NCBI GenBank assembly: GCA_014376355.1
Contig: JACMRQ010000123.1
Location: 1 to 48,172 of the forward strand
Length of the DNA stretch: 48,172 bases
DNA from: Arcicella sp.
Lineage (GTDB): Bacteria; Bacteroidota; Bacteroidia; Cytophagales; Spirosomataceae
Direction of reading: 5' to 3'
Below are positions 19,065-29,061 of the stretch, in pieces; the stretch's first letter is position 1; each line of letters opens with the position of its first letter. Under the pieces are notes generated by a model that was not told where the DNA came from, ran no database searches, and saw nothing but the letters and a program-made list of their open reading frames with translations. A program made the position numbers and the translations under genes.

Positions 19065-20813
19065 ATGAACAAAAATATAAGTTTAAGAAAAACACTGATT
19101 GCTACCTTGGCAGTAGCGTCAATAACTTTCTCTTGTAAAGATAGCTTTTTGGAGGTATTACCAACAGGCTCTTTGGGAGAGGCACAATTAACCAGTAAGG
19201 CTGGGGTAGAAGGAACCCTTCTCGGGGCCTATTCAATGATGTTGGGAAAAAACTTTTCACGTCTTGCAGGACCTAATAACTGGGTATTTGGTAGTATCCT
19301 TGGTGGTGATGCCAATAAAGGAACTGACCCTGGTGACTATACTACGATAAATCCAATCCAGCGTTATGAGTCTGACGCAAATAATGGAGATATTGCAAGT
19401 ACATGGCTTGCTAAATACGAAGGTATTAGTCGTGCAAATAGTACTATCAGATTGGCTACAAAGTCAACGATGTTATCGGATGCAGATAAGAAAAGAATCA
19501 TTGGAGAAGCACGTTTCATCAGAGGTCATTTTTACTTTGAGTTGAAAAAAATCTTTAATAGTGCTCCGTACATTGACGAAACTCAAGATTATGGAACTGG
19601 TATTGAAAAAATACCTAATTCACCTGATTTCTGGGGTAAAATTGAGGCCGATTTTAAATTTGCTTACGATAATTTACCTGAAACATCAGATGCAGCTGGT
19701 AGAGCTAACAAATGGGCTGGTGCATCGTATTTAGCAAAAGCATATTTGTATCAGAAAAAATTTGCTGAAGCAAAAGCTATTTTTGATTTGGTAATTGCTA
19801 ACGGTAAAACAACTAATGGTAAAAAGTATAACTTGGTTCCAAAATATGCACAGATTTACAATGCTGAGAATGATAACAACGAGGAATCTATTTTTGCTAC
19901 TCAGACTTCAATGAACACTGGAAACACGAATAATGCAAATGGATACGATGATTTGAACTATCCATATAATACGGGTTCAGATGGTCCAGGAAACTGTTGT
20001 GGATTTTTTCAACCAAGTTTTGAGTTGGTAAATTCATTCCGTACTGACGCCAAAGGTTTACCTTTATTGGATAATTCATACAATGATGCTTCAAAAGCTG
20101 TAAAGAACGATTATGGTGTTGCATCAGCTGATGCGTTTACACCTGATGCTGGTAATCTTGATCCTCGATTAGATCATTCAGTAGGTCGTCGTGGAATTCA
20201 GTATTTAGATTGGAGAGATCACCCAGGTGCAGCTTGGATACGTAGTCAGCCTTATGCGGGACCATATTCTCCAAAGAAATATGTATACTATAGATCACAA
20301 GAAAATACTTTGACCGACGGTAGTTCATGGACTCGTGGATATTCTGTAATGAATTATACGATTCTTCGTTTTGCTGATGTACTATTGATGGCTGCTGAAG
20401 CAGAAATTGAAGTAGGTGATGTTAACAAAGCACGTGAATACGTAAACCGTGTACGTACAAGAGCAGCCAATACAGATTCTTGGGTTAAGAATAAAGCAGG
20501 TAATGCTCCTGCGGCTAAGTATGTAATTGGAACTTACGATACAGCTTGGTCTGATAAAGAAATGGCTCGTACAGCAGTAAGATTCGAAAGAAAATTAGAA
20601 TTATCAGGAGAAGGATATCGTTTCTTTGACTTAGTTCGTTGGGGAATTGCGGAGAAAGCTCTTAATGCTTATTTAGCAGTTGATGGAAAAGTATTATCAA
20701 TTAAATTTGGTGGTGCAAAATTCACAGCCGGTAAAAATGAGTATCAACCAATTCCACAATCTCAAATAGATATTCAAGGAAAAGATATTTTAAAGCAAAA
20801 TCCTGGATATTAA
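19065..20813 (+). CDS. RagB/SusD-family outer membrane lipoprotein
   Basis: This 582-residue protein has a lipoprotein signal (ATLAVASITFSC) and starts KDSFLEVLPTGSLGEAQLTS. TPR-like helices follow (KRIIGEARFIRGHFYFELKK, WAGASYLAKAYLYQKKFAEA). The C-terminal elements are ILRFADVLLMAAEAEIEVGD, FERKLELSGEGYRFFDLVRW and the standard ending QNPGY. It is the ligand-capturing lid of the SusC encoded 99 nt upstream. A paired cysteine motif, GNCCGFFQPS, lies in the middle of the protein. The partial SusD at 47207 has the equivalent WGCCG, and the two share WVFG, KGTDPGD/KGTDAGD and GVEGTLLGAY/GVEGILLGAY. They therefore form one subfamily distinct from the SusD at 5922. Confidence 0.96.
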   Translation: MNKNISLRKTLIATLAVASITFSCKDSFLEVLPTGSLGEAQLTSKAGVEGTLLGAYSMMLGKNFSRLAGPNNWVFGSILGGDANKGTDPGDYTTINPIQRYESDANNGDIASTWLAKYEGISRANSTIRLATKSTMLSDADKKRIIGEARFIRGHFYFELKKIFNSAPYIDETQDYGTGIEKIPNSPDFWGKIEADFKFAYDNLPETSDAAGRANKWAGASYLAKAYLYQKKFAEAKAIFDLVIANGKTTNGKKYNLVPKYAQIYNAENDNNEESIFATQTSMNTGNTNNANGYDDLNYPYNTGSDGPGNCCGFFQPSFELVNSFRTDAKGLPLLDNSYNDASKAVKNDYGVASADAFTPDAGNLDPRLDHSVGRRGIQYLDWRDHPGAAWIRSQPYAGPYSPKKYVYYRSQENTLTDGSSWTRGYSVMNYTILRFADVLLMAAEAEIEVGDVNKAREYVNRVRTRAANTDSWVKNKAGNAPAAKYVIGTYDTAWSDKEMARTAVRFERKLELSGEGYRFFDLVRWGIAEKALNAYLAVDGKVLSIKFGGAKFTAGKNEYQPIPQSQIDIQGKDILKQNPGY

Positions 20814-20833
20814 TTTTATTTACTTATTATTTT

Positions 20834-20868
20834 AAAAAGAGATGGTAATTGTTACCATCTCTTTTTTT
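20834..20868. terminator. Strong bidirectional Rho-independent terminator
   Basis: GAGATGGTAA and TTACCATCTC form a perfect 10-bp stem with a 3-nt loop, flanked by an A-run on the left and seven T residues on the right. The symmetry lets it end transcription both of susD from the left and of the DUF1080 gene from the right. Confidence 0.85.
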
Positions 20869-20955
20869 GTGGATAATGAACTTTATGAAACCTCTTAACT
20901 TGAAAAAATAGTATGAGGAGGTTCGATAAGAATATAAATAAACCTTAAATTCTTT

Positions 20956-21624
20956 CTATTTCAAAGGTGTTAAATCCACTTTTCTAAACTCAACTTCAGC
21001 ACCTTCCGCCTGCAAAGCTACTTTCCCTTTCTGAACGGTAGCGCCGTAACCATCATTTACCATATCATCATTTAACCACACTTTTATATTATTGCCTTTA
21101 CATTCAATTACCATTTTATTCCATTCTCCAAGCGGTTTTTCGGAATTATCGGTTAGATTTTTAATTCTTCTTTCTTTCCCATCAACACTTCCCCAGTTTT
21201 CTTTCGGACCTCTTCGTGATTCCATATTTGGTACACTAATATCTTCAGCAATGCACCAAAAATCTCCTGCATTATCGTGCATCATTTGTACTTCAATTGA
21301 TTTGGGGAATTGTTTATATAATGCCCTTAACGTTGAAGCATGAACTAAAACGCCACAATTTCCAGGCTTCCCAGCAAAGCGATATTCAATTTCAAGACGA
21401 TAATTTTGGTAAGAAGATTTTGTAATTAAATGACCCTGTGGCTCACCCAAACTCACCAATAATCCATTGCGAATGATGAATGGATTTATTGCCTGCGGGT
21501 CTTTATCCATGGCTGGAACATCAACAAACCAATTGTTCAAATCCTTTCCATTAAAGAGTTTGATGGTCTTCTGGGCGAAGATCGGTGTTGTGAGAAATGT
21601 TAGAAGGATAATTAGTTTTTTCAT
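20956..21624 (-). CDS. Secreted DUF1080 (3-keto-disaccharide hydrolase domain) protein
   Basis: This 222-residue protein has a type I signal peptide (MKKLIILLTFLTTPIFAQ) and a single DUF1080 concanavalin-like domain. Visible elements are LFNGKDLNNWFVD at the N-terminus, YRLEIEYRFAGKPGNCGVLV in the core, PKSIEVQMMHDNAGDFWCI, LGEWNKMVIECKGNNIKVWL and GKVALQAEGAEVEFRKVDL at the end. The family includes enzymes and binding proteins acting on glucosides, among them 3-keto-glucosides. Most members are uncharacterised. The start lies 22 nt after the MFS transporter gene, so the two are probably co-expressed and the transporter may carry the released product. It is periplasmic or secreted by inference. 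Confidence 0.88.
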   Translation of the reverse strand: MKKLIILLTFLTTPIFAQKTIKLFNGKDLNNWFVDVPAMDKDPQAINPFIIRNGLLVSLGEPQGHLITKSSYQNYRLEIEYRFAGKPGNCGVLVHASTLRALYKQFPKSIEVQMMHDNAGDFWCIAEDISVPNMESRRGPKENWGSVDGKERRIKNLTDNSEKPLGEWNKMVIECKGNNIKVWLNDDMVNDGYGATVQKGKVALQAEGAEVEFRKVDLTPLK

Positions 21625-21646
21625 CTTTATAAAATTTAAAATTTAT

Positions 21647-22918
21647 TTACTCAACATAATCTAAATCCTTGCTAAAAGTTTCCTCCACCTGTGAGGTTGC
21701 CCAAAGAGCGGCGGCAAAACAAGTTACGCCCACAATCATCGCTGAATTTAATAGTCCGTAAGTTGGTATTAAAGCTCTAAAACCTAATGTGATTGGGATT
21801 AATGCTCCTCTCACAAAATTAGGGACGGTCGTAGTTACCGTAGCTCTAATATTAGTACCGAATTGTTCAGATGCCATTGTGATAAAAACTGCCCAATAAC
21901 CGCCAAAAAAGCCTAGAATTAAGCAAAGAATATAAAAGTTGTTTGCTGATATGCCGAAGGAATTAAGATAAATTAGGGTAAAAATAACGGCTAATCCCAC
22001 AAAGATATAGACCGTTTTCTTTCTGCTCTTTAATAATTGACTTATTAAACCACTCAAAAAGTCTCCTAATGAAAGTCCCGTATAACAAAACAAAATAGTT
22101 TTTCCACCTGTGATTTCACCTTGGACGTTGAGAGCTTTACTCATTTCGGGGGCAACTAAAATCAAAATACCAACGACATACCATACGGGTAGACCGATCA
22201 AAATACAGTAAAAATATTTTCTAAAACTTTCTCTATTTGTGAATAAACTTATAAACTTTCCTTTTTGAACAGTCTCATTAATATTCTGAAAAAGTACAGA
22301 TTCAAAGGTTCCTAAGCGTAAAATTAACAGAAATAAACCCATGCCTCTACCGATAAAATAACAAGTTCTCCACCACTCTGGGTCTTGACTATGTCCACCC
22401 ACGAGTGCAGCCATTACAGCTCCTAATGCTCCAGTACCTGCAATGATTAATGCTCCGATTCCTCTTTTTTCTCTGGGTAAAGTTTCATTTACAAGTGTAA
22501 TTCCTGCTCCTAATTCCCCAGCAAGACCAACTCCTGCAATGAAACGAAGAACTCCGTATTGTGTTAAAGCACTCAAAAATTCAGTATCACGAATTAAACC
22601 GTTCAATGCATTAGCGGTTGAATACATTAAAATTGAGCCAAATAATACTGATTTTCTCCCTTTTTTATCGCCCCAAATACCCCACAAAATTCCGCCAATC
22701 AACATTCCAGCCATTTGAATATTGAAAAGTGAAAGTCCTTGAGAAAGTTGTTGTGCTTTATCCAATCCTAAACTTGCAAGGCTTGGATTGCGAACCACGC
22801 CAAAAAGAATGAGGTCATAAACATCCACAAAATAACCTAAAGCGGCAACAGCAATCAGTATTTTAGCGTTTTTTGAGATGTTGGTATTTGAGGAAATTTG
22901 AACGGGGGTCATTATCAT
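21647..22918 (-). CDS. Major facilitator superfamily transporter, probable sugar or organic acid
   Basis: This 423-residue polytopic inner membrane protein has about 12 predicted helices. The loop 2-3 signature reads GGILWGIWGDKKGRKSVLFG. The helix 4-5 region reads LRFIAGVGLAGELGAGITLV, as in the sugar/metabolite:H+ symporter group. The start could be the first ATG or the third codon (MIMTPV). It begins only 18 nt after the rodA stop, so it may be transcribed with the cell-wall genes, although the functional link is more likely to the DUF1080 gene 22 nt downstream. The substrate cannot be told from sequence. Confidence 0.9.
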   Translation of the reverse strand: MIMTPVQISSNTNISKNAKILIAVAALGYFVDVYDLILFGVVRNPSLASLGLDKAQQLSQGLSLFNIQMAGMLIGGILWGIWGDKKGRKSVLFGSILMYSTANALNGLIRDTEFLSALTQYGVLRFIAGVGLAGELGAGITLVNETLPREKRGIGALIIAGTGALGAVMAALVGGHSQDPEWWRTCYFIGRGMGLFLLILRLGTFESVLFQNINETVQKGKFISLFTNRESFRKYFYCILIGLPVWYVVGILILVAPEMSKALNVQGEITGGKTILFCYTGLSLGDFLSGLISQLLKSRKKTVYIFVGLAVIFTLIYLNSFGISANNFYILCLILGFFGGYWAVFITMASEQFGTNIRATVTTTVPNFVRGALIPITLGFRALIPTYGLLNSAMIVGVTCFAAALWATSQVEETFSKDLDYVE

Positions 22919-22936
22919 TAAGGATTTACTTTTATT

Positions 22937-24226
22937 TTACCACCTTGATAAAATTTGCGTGCGGTGGGCATCAATTTTTAGAAAGATAAATAATAAAATT
23001 GAAAAAGACCACAGCGACGAACCTCCGTAACTGAAAAAGGGCAAGGGAATTCCAATTACGGGCATTAAGCCGATTGTCATGCCTATATTAACCATAAAAT
23101 GGAAAAAGAGTATCGAAACTACACCGTAACCATAGACTCGTGCGAATCGGGATTTTTGTCGTTCAGCCAAATAAATTACTCGCAATAAAAGCCCTAAAAA
23201 CAATCCTACAACTAATAAACTTCCAGCAAAACCCTCTTCCTCACCGACGGTACAAAAAATAAAATCAGTAGATTGTTCAGGTACAAAGTCAAATTTTGTT
23301 TGTGTTCCTTGTAAAAACCCTTTACCCACAAGTCCACCTGAACCAATGGCAATTTTTGCTTGACGGACATTATAACCCGTTTTTTTTCTGTCAAAATCTG
23401 GATCAACTAATACTTTTATACGATTGCGTTGATGTTCTTGGAGGATATTGTTTACCGCCCAATCAACACCTGTAACGAAAATTCCCATTGAAATTCCCAC
23501 CCCGACAATTAGGAGAAGGTTTCGAGTTTTTCGTTCGTATCGAGGTATAATCAAGACAATTAAACCCATTAAAATGATAATACCAATGAAAATTTGCCAA
23601 GATGAAAAAATTAATGCTAACACAAAAAGTACAATTACACTCAAAAATGTAGCGGGATAAATGCCTGGTAATCCTTCACGATATACCAAAATCATAAAGC
23701 CTGCAAAGACTAATGCTACGCCTGTTTCGTGAGAAATCAATGTAAGAATTGGAGGAATCAGAATAATCAGAGCTACACTAAATTGGTCTTTGAATCGAGA
23801 TAAATTAACCATCGGCGTACTGATATATTTTGCCAATGCCAATGCCGTAGCCATCTTTGCAAATTCAGCGGGTTGAACTGTGAAAGTGCCAATTCTGAAC
23901 CAAGAATGAGAACCTTTAATTTCAGCACCCACTACTAATACTGCTAAGAGCGTAAAAATGGAAAATCCGTAAATAAAGAAGGCAGTTGTTTCGTAAAAGC
24001 GATAATCAATGACTAAAATGGCAATAATTAATAGTACAGTTGTGCCAATCCAAATAAGTTGTTTTCCTGCATTTGTATCAAAAAAACCGGCATCTCCAAT
24101 CCAAAGGGGATTTTCGGGATTATATATGGCTGCATAAATGTTCAACCATCCTACTACTACGCAGACGATAAAAATGAGAACAGAAATCCAGTCCAAATTT
24201 TTTGATATTTTTTCTTGTCTTGCCAT
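22937..24226 (-). CDS. rodA: RodA, SEDS-family peptidoglycan glycosyltransferase
   Basis: This 429-residue membrane protein of the FtsW/RodA/SpoVE family polymerises lipid II during cell elongation together with its class B PBP. Family signatures are visible: GSHSWFRIGTFTVQPAEFAK near residue 120, the periplasmic loop with DPDFDRKKTGYNVRQAKIAIGSGGLVGKGF, TDFIFCTVGEEEGFAG, and the C-terminal GIPLPFFSYGGSSLWSF. Its partner PBP2 gene lies directly upstream (108-nt gap), the usual mrdA-rodA pairing. mreBCD genes are not in the window on the upstream side, where an AtpZ-like gene is found instead. Confidence 0.97.
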   Translation of the reverse strand: MARQEKISKNLDWISVLIFIVCVVVGWLNIYAAIYNPENPLWIGDAGFFDTNAGKQLIWIGTTVLLIIAILVIDYRFYETTAFFIYGFSIFTLLAVLVVGAEIKGSHSWFRIGTFTVQPAEFAKMATALALAKYISTPMVNLSRFKDQFSVALIILIPPILTLISHETGVALVFAGFMILVYREGLPGIYPATFLSVIVLFVLALIFSSWQIFIGIIILMGLIVLIIPRYERKTRNLLLIVGVGISMGIFVTGVDWAVNNILQEHQRNRIKVLVDPDFDRKKTGYNVRQAKIAIGSGGLVGKGFLQGTQTKFDFVPEQSTDFIFCTVGEEEGFAGSLLVVGLFLGLLLRVIYLAERQKSRFARVYGYGVVSILFFHFMVNIGMTIGLMPVIGIPLPFFSYGGSSLWSFSILLFIFLKIDAHRTQILSRW

Positions 24227-24334
24227 ATTTTAGTGATTATTAATTAATTAGTGGCTATTAAAAGTGTGAAACGTTTTGTTTTCTGTGTATTCAGCATCGG
24301 CATTTTATGATTTTTAATAATCAATCATTAATCC

Positions 24335-26329
24335 TTACTTCTTTGGTTTCATTGGAATTTTAATTGAGTTTGATTTTTCTGCTCCCATTAATGGTAGGCC
24401 TTGCGGAGTAGTAAAGAACATTTCTTCATCAACTTTTTGCACAATACTATCTTTTTTCGCAGTTAATGTTTTTGAATTATCCGCTTTAGGCTGAGCGGTT
24501 CTGATAATATTTAGTGGATAGCTTTTATTCATCCACTTCGTTTCAATAGCTTTTCTATCTGAATGTCCTTTAATGTATTTTTCGATACATAAAGAGGCAA
24601 TTGGAGCTGCATGGGCTCCACCCGAACCTGCATTTTCTACAAATACAGCAATCGCAATTTTAGGATTATCTCTGGGGGCAAAAGCGATAAAAATGGAGTG
24701 ATTTTCTCCGTGACGATTCTGAGAGGTTCCTGTTTTTCCACACATTTGAATATCACTCATTCGTCCATCACCCGATACAGTTCCGTTGTTTACTGCATCT
24801 ACCATTCCACCAATAACAGTTTCAAAATGCCTTCTTTCAATATCTACTGAGATTTTCTGCTTATATTTTTCATCAATTTCTCCTACTTTTCCAACGCCTT
24901 TGACCATGTGAGGACGAATATACCAACCTCTATTTGCCACAATAGCAGCAACATTCGCCATTTTTAGGGGATTAACAATAATTTCACCTTCACCAATACT
25001 ATTACTGGCAATATTTGAGAATTTCCAGCGAAGCGGACCTCCATACATTTTATCGTAATAAGGCACATTCGGCAATTTCCCTTTTTTCTCGTTCGGTAAG
25101 TCAATTTCTAAAGATTGTCCAATACCAAATTTTGCCACCATATCATCCCATCGTTGTAAACCGACGGCAGATTTTTTGAAGACGTTAGTTTCATTATTGT
25201 TGTAAATAATCCGTTTGTAAGTTTGATAAAAATAAGGATTACAAGAATACTGAATTGCTTTTTGAATATCACTCGCCATGGGGTGATTGTGACTGCATTG
25301 AATGGGCGAACCTGCGTGACCAAAACCCGTACTTGGCACAATTGCTCCCATCTGTAGAGCAACCAAGGCTTGAATAATCTTGAAGGTTGAACCTGGACGA
25401 TAATAAGCACTCGGCGGACGATTCAAAAGCGGGTGCATTGGATTGAGATTGAGGGTTTGGAAATATTTAGAATATGTCCGCCCCGACAGCAAACTTGGGT
25501 CGTAGGTTGGAGCAGAAACCATGGCCAAAATCTCGCCTGTTGAAGGTTCAATTGCTACTACACTACCTACTTTATGTTGCATCAAACTATCGGCATAAGC
25601 CTGTAAATCAATATCAATGGAAGTCATTAAACTCTTTCCTGCGAGTGGTTCTACATCAAATGCACCTGCTTTATAAGCTCCTTTTTCTACGCCACGACTA
25701 TTTACCATCATATATTTGATACCCCTTTCTCCCCGTAATTGCTCTTCGTAATACCGTTCCAAACCTGTTACGCCTACGTAATCACCTTGTCCATAATAAT
25801 CCTCGCCCGCTTCTTCTTGCTTCAAAAGACGTTCTGGACTGATTTCTCCTACGTAACCCAAGGCGTTTGCCATGCCCTTCCAATCATAAGTTCGCAAGGC
25901 ACTTACTTGAAAACTAAATCCTGGGTAATCGATCATAGCATCTTGCACACGAGCATAGTCCTCCCTTGATAATTGACGAAGCATCAAAGATGGTCTAACA
26001 GGGGAATACATTTTGGCAATGTGCATGAGATTATTGAATTCAGAACGAGTTATTCCGAAAATTTCACAAAATCGCAAAGTATCAGCTACTCGAGCTTTTT
26101 TAGGCGTAACGTATAAGTCATATACGACCGTGTTACTAACAATTAATTTTTTATTTCGGTCGTATACTAAACCTCGAAATGGAGGTTGTACCAGTTTTCT
26201 GATGGCATTATTTTCAGCGGCCAGAATATAGGTATCATCAATAACTTGTAGATAAAATAGTCTGCCAACGTAAACTAACGCAATCAAGATAAAAAATGCT
26301 TGTATAAATCTTTTTCTAATCTCTTCCAT
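24335..26329 (-). CDS. mrdA: Penicillin-binding protein 2, peptidoglycan transpeptidase
   Basis: This 664-residue class B PBP crosslinks peptidoglycan in the elongation machine with RodA. It has one N-terminal membrane anchor (residues 9-30, IQAFFILIALVYVGRLFYLQ). A PBP dimerisation domain follows (QPPFRGLVYDRNKKLIVSN, GVTGLERYYEEQLRGERG). The transpeptidase domain has the catalytic STFK at 314-317, the second motif SCN (QYSCNPY) and KTGTS (CGKTGTSQNRHGE). The C-terminal tail is lysine-rich. The gene is followed by rodA in the same orientation. The length and motif order are normal, with no sign of decay. Confidence 0.97.
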   Translation of the reverse strand: MEEIRKRFIQAFFILIALVYVGRLFYLQVIDDTYILAAENNAIRKLVQPPFRGLVYDRNKKLIVSNTVVYDLYVTPKKARVADTLRFCEIFGITRSEFNNLMHIAKMYSPVRPSLMLRQLSREDYARVQDAMIDYPGFSFQVSALRTYDWKGMANALGYVGEISPERLLKQEEAGEDYYGQGDYVGVTGLERYYEEQLRGERGIKYMMVNSRGVEKGAYKAGAFDVEPLAGKSLMTSIDIDLQAYADSLMQHKVGSVVAIEPSTGEILAMVSAPTYDPSLLSGRTYSKYFQTLNLNPMHPLLNRPPSAYYRPGSTFKIIQALVALQMGAIVPSTGFGHAGSPIQCSHNHPMASDIQKAIQYSCNPYFYQTYKRIIYNNNETNVFKKSAVGLQRWDDMVAKFGIGQSLEIDLPNEKKGKLPNVPYYDKMYGGPLRWKFSNIASNSIGEGEIIVNPLKMANVAAIVANRGWYIRPHMVKGVGKVGEIDEKYKQKISVDIERRHFETVIGGMVDAVNNGTVSGDGRMSDIQMCGKTGTSQNRHGENHSIFIAFAPRDNPKIAIAVFVENAGSGGAHAAPIASLCIEKYIKGHSDRKAIETKWMNKSYPLNIIRTAQPKADNSKTLTAKKDSIVQKVDEEMFFTTPQGLPLMGAEKSNSIKIPMKPKK

Positions 26330-26456
26330 TTTGGGAGTTAGGAGTTGTTTAAGGGATTAAGGGTTTTTATAGGAAAAATGGTGATTAGGAGGAGAAGATA
26401 ATGTGAAGTTTCAAGATTAGTTATGCCTATACCTTTTTTATTTAAAACTCCAATGG

Positions 26457-26663
26457 TTACTCTTTTGGTAAACTTTTAATGAACAAAAACATTCCTGCAA
26501 AAATAAAAAATAAGGAACATCCAATGGTGAACCACGGAGTTTTCAACATAAATTTCTCATCCAACCAAGTTCCTAAAAACACACCTGCACCAATGGTTGC
26601 AAGCATTTGAAAGCCTGCACCCGCATATTGGGAAAACTTATTTGGTGAATTATTTTGTTCCAT
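26457..26663 (-). CDS. AtpZ/AtpI-family small membrane protein
   Basis: I place the start at 26663 (MEQNNSPNKFSQYAGAGFQM), giving 68 residues. The track ORF adds 29 unlikely residues upstream. Two membrane helices are visible: GFQMLATIGAGVFLGTWLDE, which contains the GxxLGxWLDxKF pattern of AtpZ/AtpI proteins, and WFTIGCSLFFIFAGMFLFIK. In other bacteria these proteins sit ahead of the F-type ATP synthase genes and assist c-ring assembly or Mg/Ca transport. Here no atp genes are adjacent in the window. It lies 127 nt before mrdA and is divergent from the porW-like gene. Confidence 0.8.
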   Translation of the reverse strand: MEQNNSPNKFSQYAGAGFQMLATIGAGVFLGTWLDEKFMLKTPWFTIGCSLFFIFAGMFLFIKSLPKE

Positions 26664-26890
26664 AACACAAAAATACGCCTTTGGCATGGAAACTGATACT
26701 ATTTTTATGTAAAATTGCGTTTTGATTTTGTAGTGAACAGCTTTTAACAATGAGTTGTAAAATTCAAGCCTATCTTATGAATTTAAAACTAAATTTCTCC
26801 AATAATTAACTATTTTTAAGACAAATATGTAAGTCAATTACTTAAAAATTGTACCTTAAAATTAAATAGCTGTCTAATTGTTCTTAAAAG

Positions 26891-29053
26891 ATGAAAACAA
26901 AGTACTCCTTCCATATTATTTTATCTATTATTTCCCTTTGCGAATTCTTTTTAGGATGTTCTCAGTATAGTAGTTCCCCTCTGGCAGTAGGTTTTCACAA
27001 CGTTAATGCGAAATATAATGCTCTTTTTCAGGCAAGTATTAAGTTAAAAGAAGTTGAAAAAAGTCTTTTTGATGCTTACAGAGATAATTATTCCCAACAA
27101 CTCCCGATTTTAATTCCCATTGATTCCAATTCAGCGGGAGCAATGCGTGAGCAATTAACTGCGGTTATCAAAAAGGCTTCCTTAGTGGCAGAACGTCATC
27201 AGAACTCTAAATGGTTAGATGATGCTTATGTGATGATTGGCAAGGCTCGTCTGTTGAAACAAGATTATAAAAATGCCATTGAAACGTTCAAGTATGTCAA
27301 TACTAATGCCAATTCCGACAAAGCTCGTGATGCAGCATTAATCGGCTTAATGCGTGCGTATACCGAACAAGGAGAATATCAAACTGCCCTTCGAGTGGCT
27401 GAATTATTGCGAGAAGAACCCTTAGATAACGAAAATACTCGTGATTTTTATTTGACAAAAGCTTATTTGCATCAATTGAAGGAGGAGTATAAAACCTCGG
27501 TTGCCATTTTGGAAGAAGCTTTGCCTTATATGAAGAAGAACGAGCAAAAGGCCCGTGTATTGTTTGCGGCTGGACAAATGTATGAGACTCTGAATGATAA
27601 AAGTAATGCTTCGGAAAAGTATTTAGCCGTTAATAAAAATTATCCTTCTTATGATTTAGGGTTTTATGCAAAATTGAATAATGCCTTGACTTTGGGACAA
27701 ACAGAAGGCTTTCAAAAACTGTTGAAAGATTCTAAAAATAAGGATTTACAAGACAAAATCTACGAAGCCATGTCGGCAGTTGAAATGCGAAAAGGGAATT
27801 CAAAAGATGGTATAAAATTGCTTCAATCGTCGGCTCGGAATAGTCAAAATCTCAAACAATTACCTTACACGTTCTTGAAACTGGCGGATTTGGCTTATAA
27901 TACAATGGGGAATTATGAAATGGCGGCAGCCTATTATGACAGTACTGCTTCACTATTACCTCAAAATGACCCTGCTTACAAACGAGTAGTGGACAAGCAA
28001 CGTTCTTTGCGAGATTTTGTAACCCAAACCAATATCATTAAAACTGAAGATTCTTTGCAACATTTGTCAAAGATGAATCCTGCACAATTAGAAAAGGTTT
28101 TGGAGAAAGTCGTTTTGGATAAAATTGCCAAAGAAACGGAAGATTTACGAAAAGCACAGGAAATTGTTAATCGTGGTTTACAGCAACAACAAACCAAAAC
28201 GGATGCTTTTACCGACCCCAATAAATCTTCTTGGTATTTTACGAATGCCATTGCTCAACAACAAGGCAAAACGTCTTTTTCAAATGTTTGGGGAACGAGA
28301 GCTTTGGAAGATAATTGGCGGAGAAGCAGAAAAGATAATGCTTTAGCTTTTGATAATAATGCCAATGGAAATCAAGGAATTAATAATTTAGGTTTAAAAA
28401 ATCTAAGTATTCCAACTGAAAAATTTGGGGGAGGTATTAAAGATGATATAGCGGCATTAAAGACCAAAATACCTTTCTCGAAAGAGGCCTTTGATGCTTC
28501 GATGAAGCGAAAAGAAGAGGCAAGTTTTGAGTTGGGGAAAGTGTATAAATTCAAATTGAATGAACCCAAAAATGCCATTATTACGTTCGACCACTTTCTT
28601 ATGGATTTCCCTAAATCAAGCCATGAGCCAGAAACGTTATACTTATTGGCTTTGTTGAATGAAGAGAATTTTGCCAGTAAGGAAATATACACCAAAAGAC
28701 TCATGAAAGAGTACGAGGATTCTTATTTTGCCCGTTTATTGAATCGGACTTCTACTGAAACATTAAGTACAGGTAAAGAATCAGAATCTCAAAAACTGTA
28801 TGCTGAAGCATACCAATATTATTCTCAAAATAATTTTACGGACGCTTTGGCTTTTGTGGAAACGGGATTGAAACAATATCCGAACAGTCAAATTGAGGAT
28901 AAAATTATGTTTTTGAAAGCGATGATTTCAGCTAAAACGCAATCAATAGATATTTATCAAAAAGCCTTAAAAAACTTTATTACTGATTATCCAAAAAGTC
29001 AATTAATTACGATGGCAAAAGAACGACTGGAGGCTTCGGGTGAGAAAAAATAG
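26891..29053 (+). CDS. porW: Type IX secretion TPR lipoprotein, PorW/SprE-like
   Basis: This 720-residue lipoprotein (signal ending SLCEFFLGC) has the PorW/SprE start pattern VGFHNVNAKYNALFQASIKL. Many tetratricopeptide-like repeats follow (WLDDAYVMIGKARLLKQDYK, AALIGLMRAYTEQGEYQTAL, KARVLFAAGQMYETL). A low-complexity middle (residues about 400-500, Q- and N-rich) separates them from a second TPR set (ELGKVYKFKLNEPKNAI, FPKSSHEPETLYLLALLNE). PorW/SprE is a periplasmic lipoprotein needed for type IX protein secretion and, in gliding species, motility. It links other machine parts and has no enzymatic role. The gene is monocistronic or followed by a separately promoted small gene. Confidence 0.85.
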   Translation: MKTKYSFHIILSIISLCEFFLGCSQYSSSPLAVGFHNVNAKYNALFQASIKLKEVEKSLFDAYRDNYSQQLPILIPIDSNSAGAMREQLTAVIKKASLVAERHQNSKWLDDAYVMIGKARLLKQDYKNAIETFKYVNTNANSDKARDAALIGLMRAYTEQGEYQTALRVAELLREEPLDNENTRDFYLTKAYLHQLKEEYKTSVAILEEALPYMKKNEQKARVLFAAGQMYETLNDKSNASEKYLAVNKNYPSYDLGFYAKLNNALTLGQTEGFQKLLKDSKNKDLQDKIYEAMSAVEMRKGNSKDGIKLLQSSARNSQNLKQLPYTFLKLADLAYNTMGNYEMAAAYYDSTASLLPQNDPAYKRVVDKQRSLRDFVTQTNIIKTEDSLQHLSKMNPAQLEKVLEKVVLDKIAKETEDLRKAQEIVNRGLQQQQTKTDAFTDPNKSSWYFTNAIAQQQGKTSFSNVWGTRALEDNWRRSRKDNALAFDNNANGNQGINNLGLKNLSIPTEKFGGGIKDDIAALKTKIPFSKEAFDASMKRKEEASFELGKVYKFKLNEPKNAIITFDHFLMDFPKSSHEPETLYLLALLNEENFASKEIYTKRLMKEYEDSYFARLLNRTSTETLSTGKESESQKLYAEAYQYYSQNNFTDALAFVETGLKQYPNSQIEDKIMFLKAMISAKTQSIDIYQKALKNFITDYPKSQLITMAKERLEASGEKK

Positions 29054-29061
29054 CTTAAAAT

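Noticed and set aside
26664-26750. 29-residue extension of the AtpZ-like ORF
   Set aside because: Known family members begin near MEQNN-type hydrophilic sequence, and the extension is basic and unlike the family.
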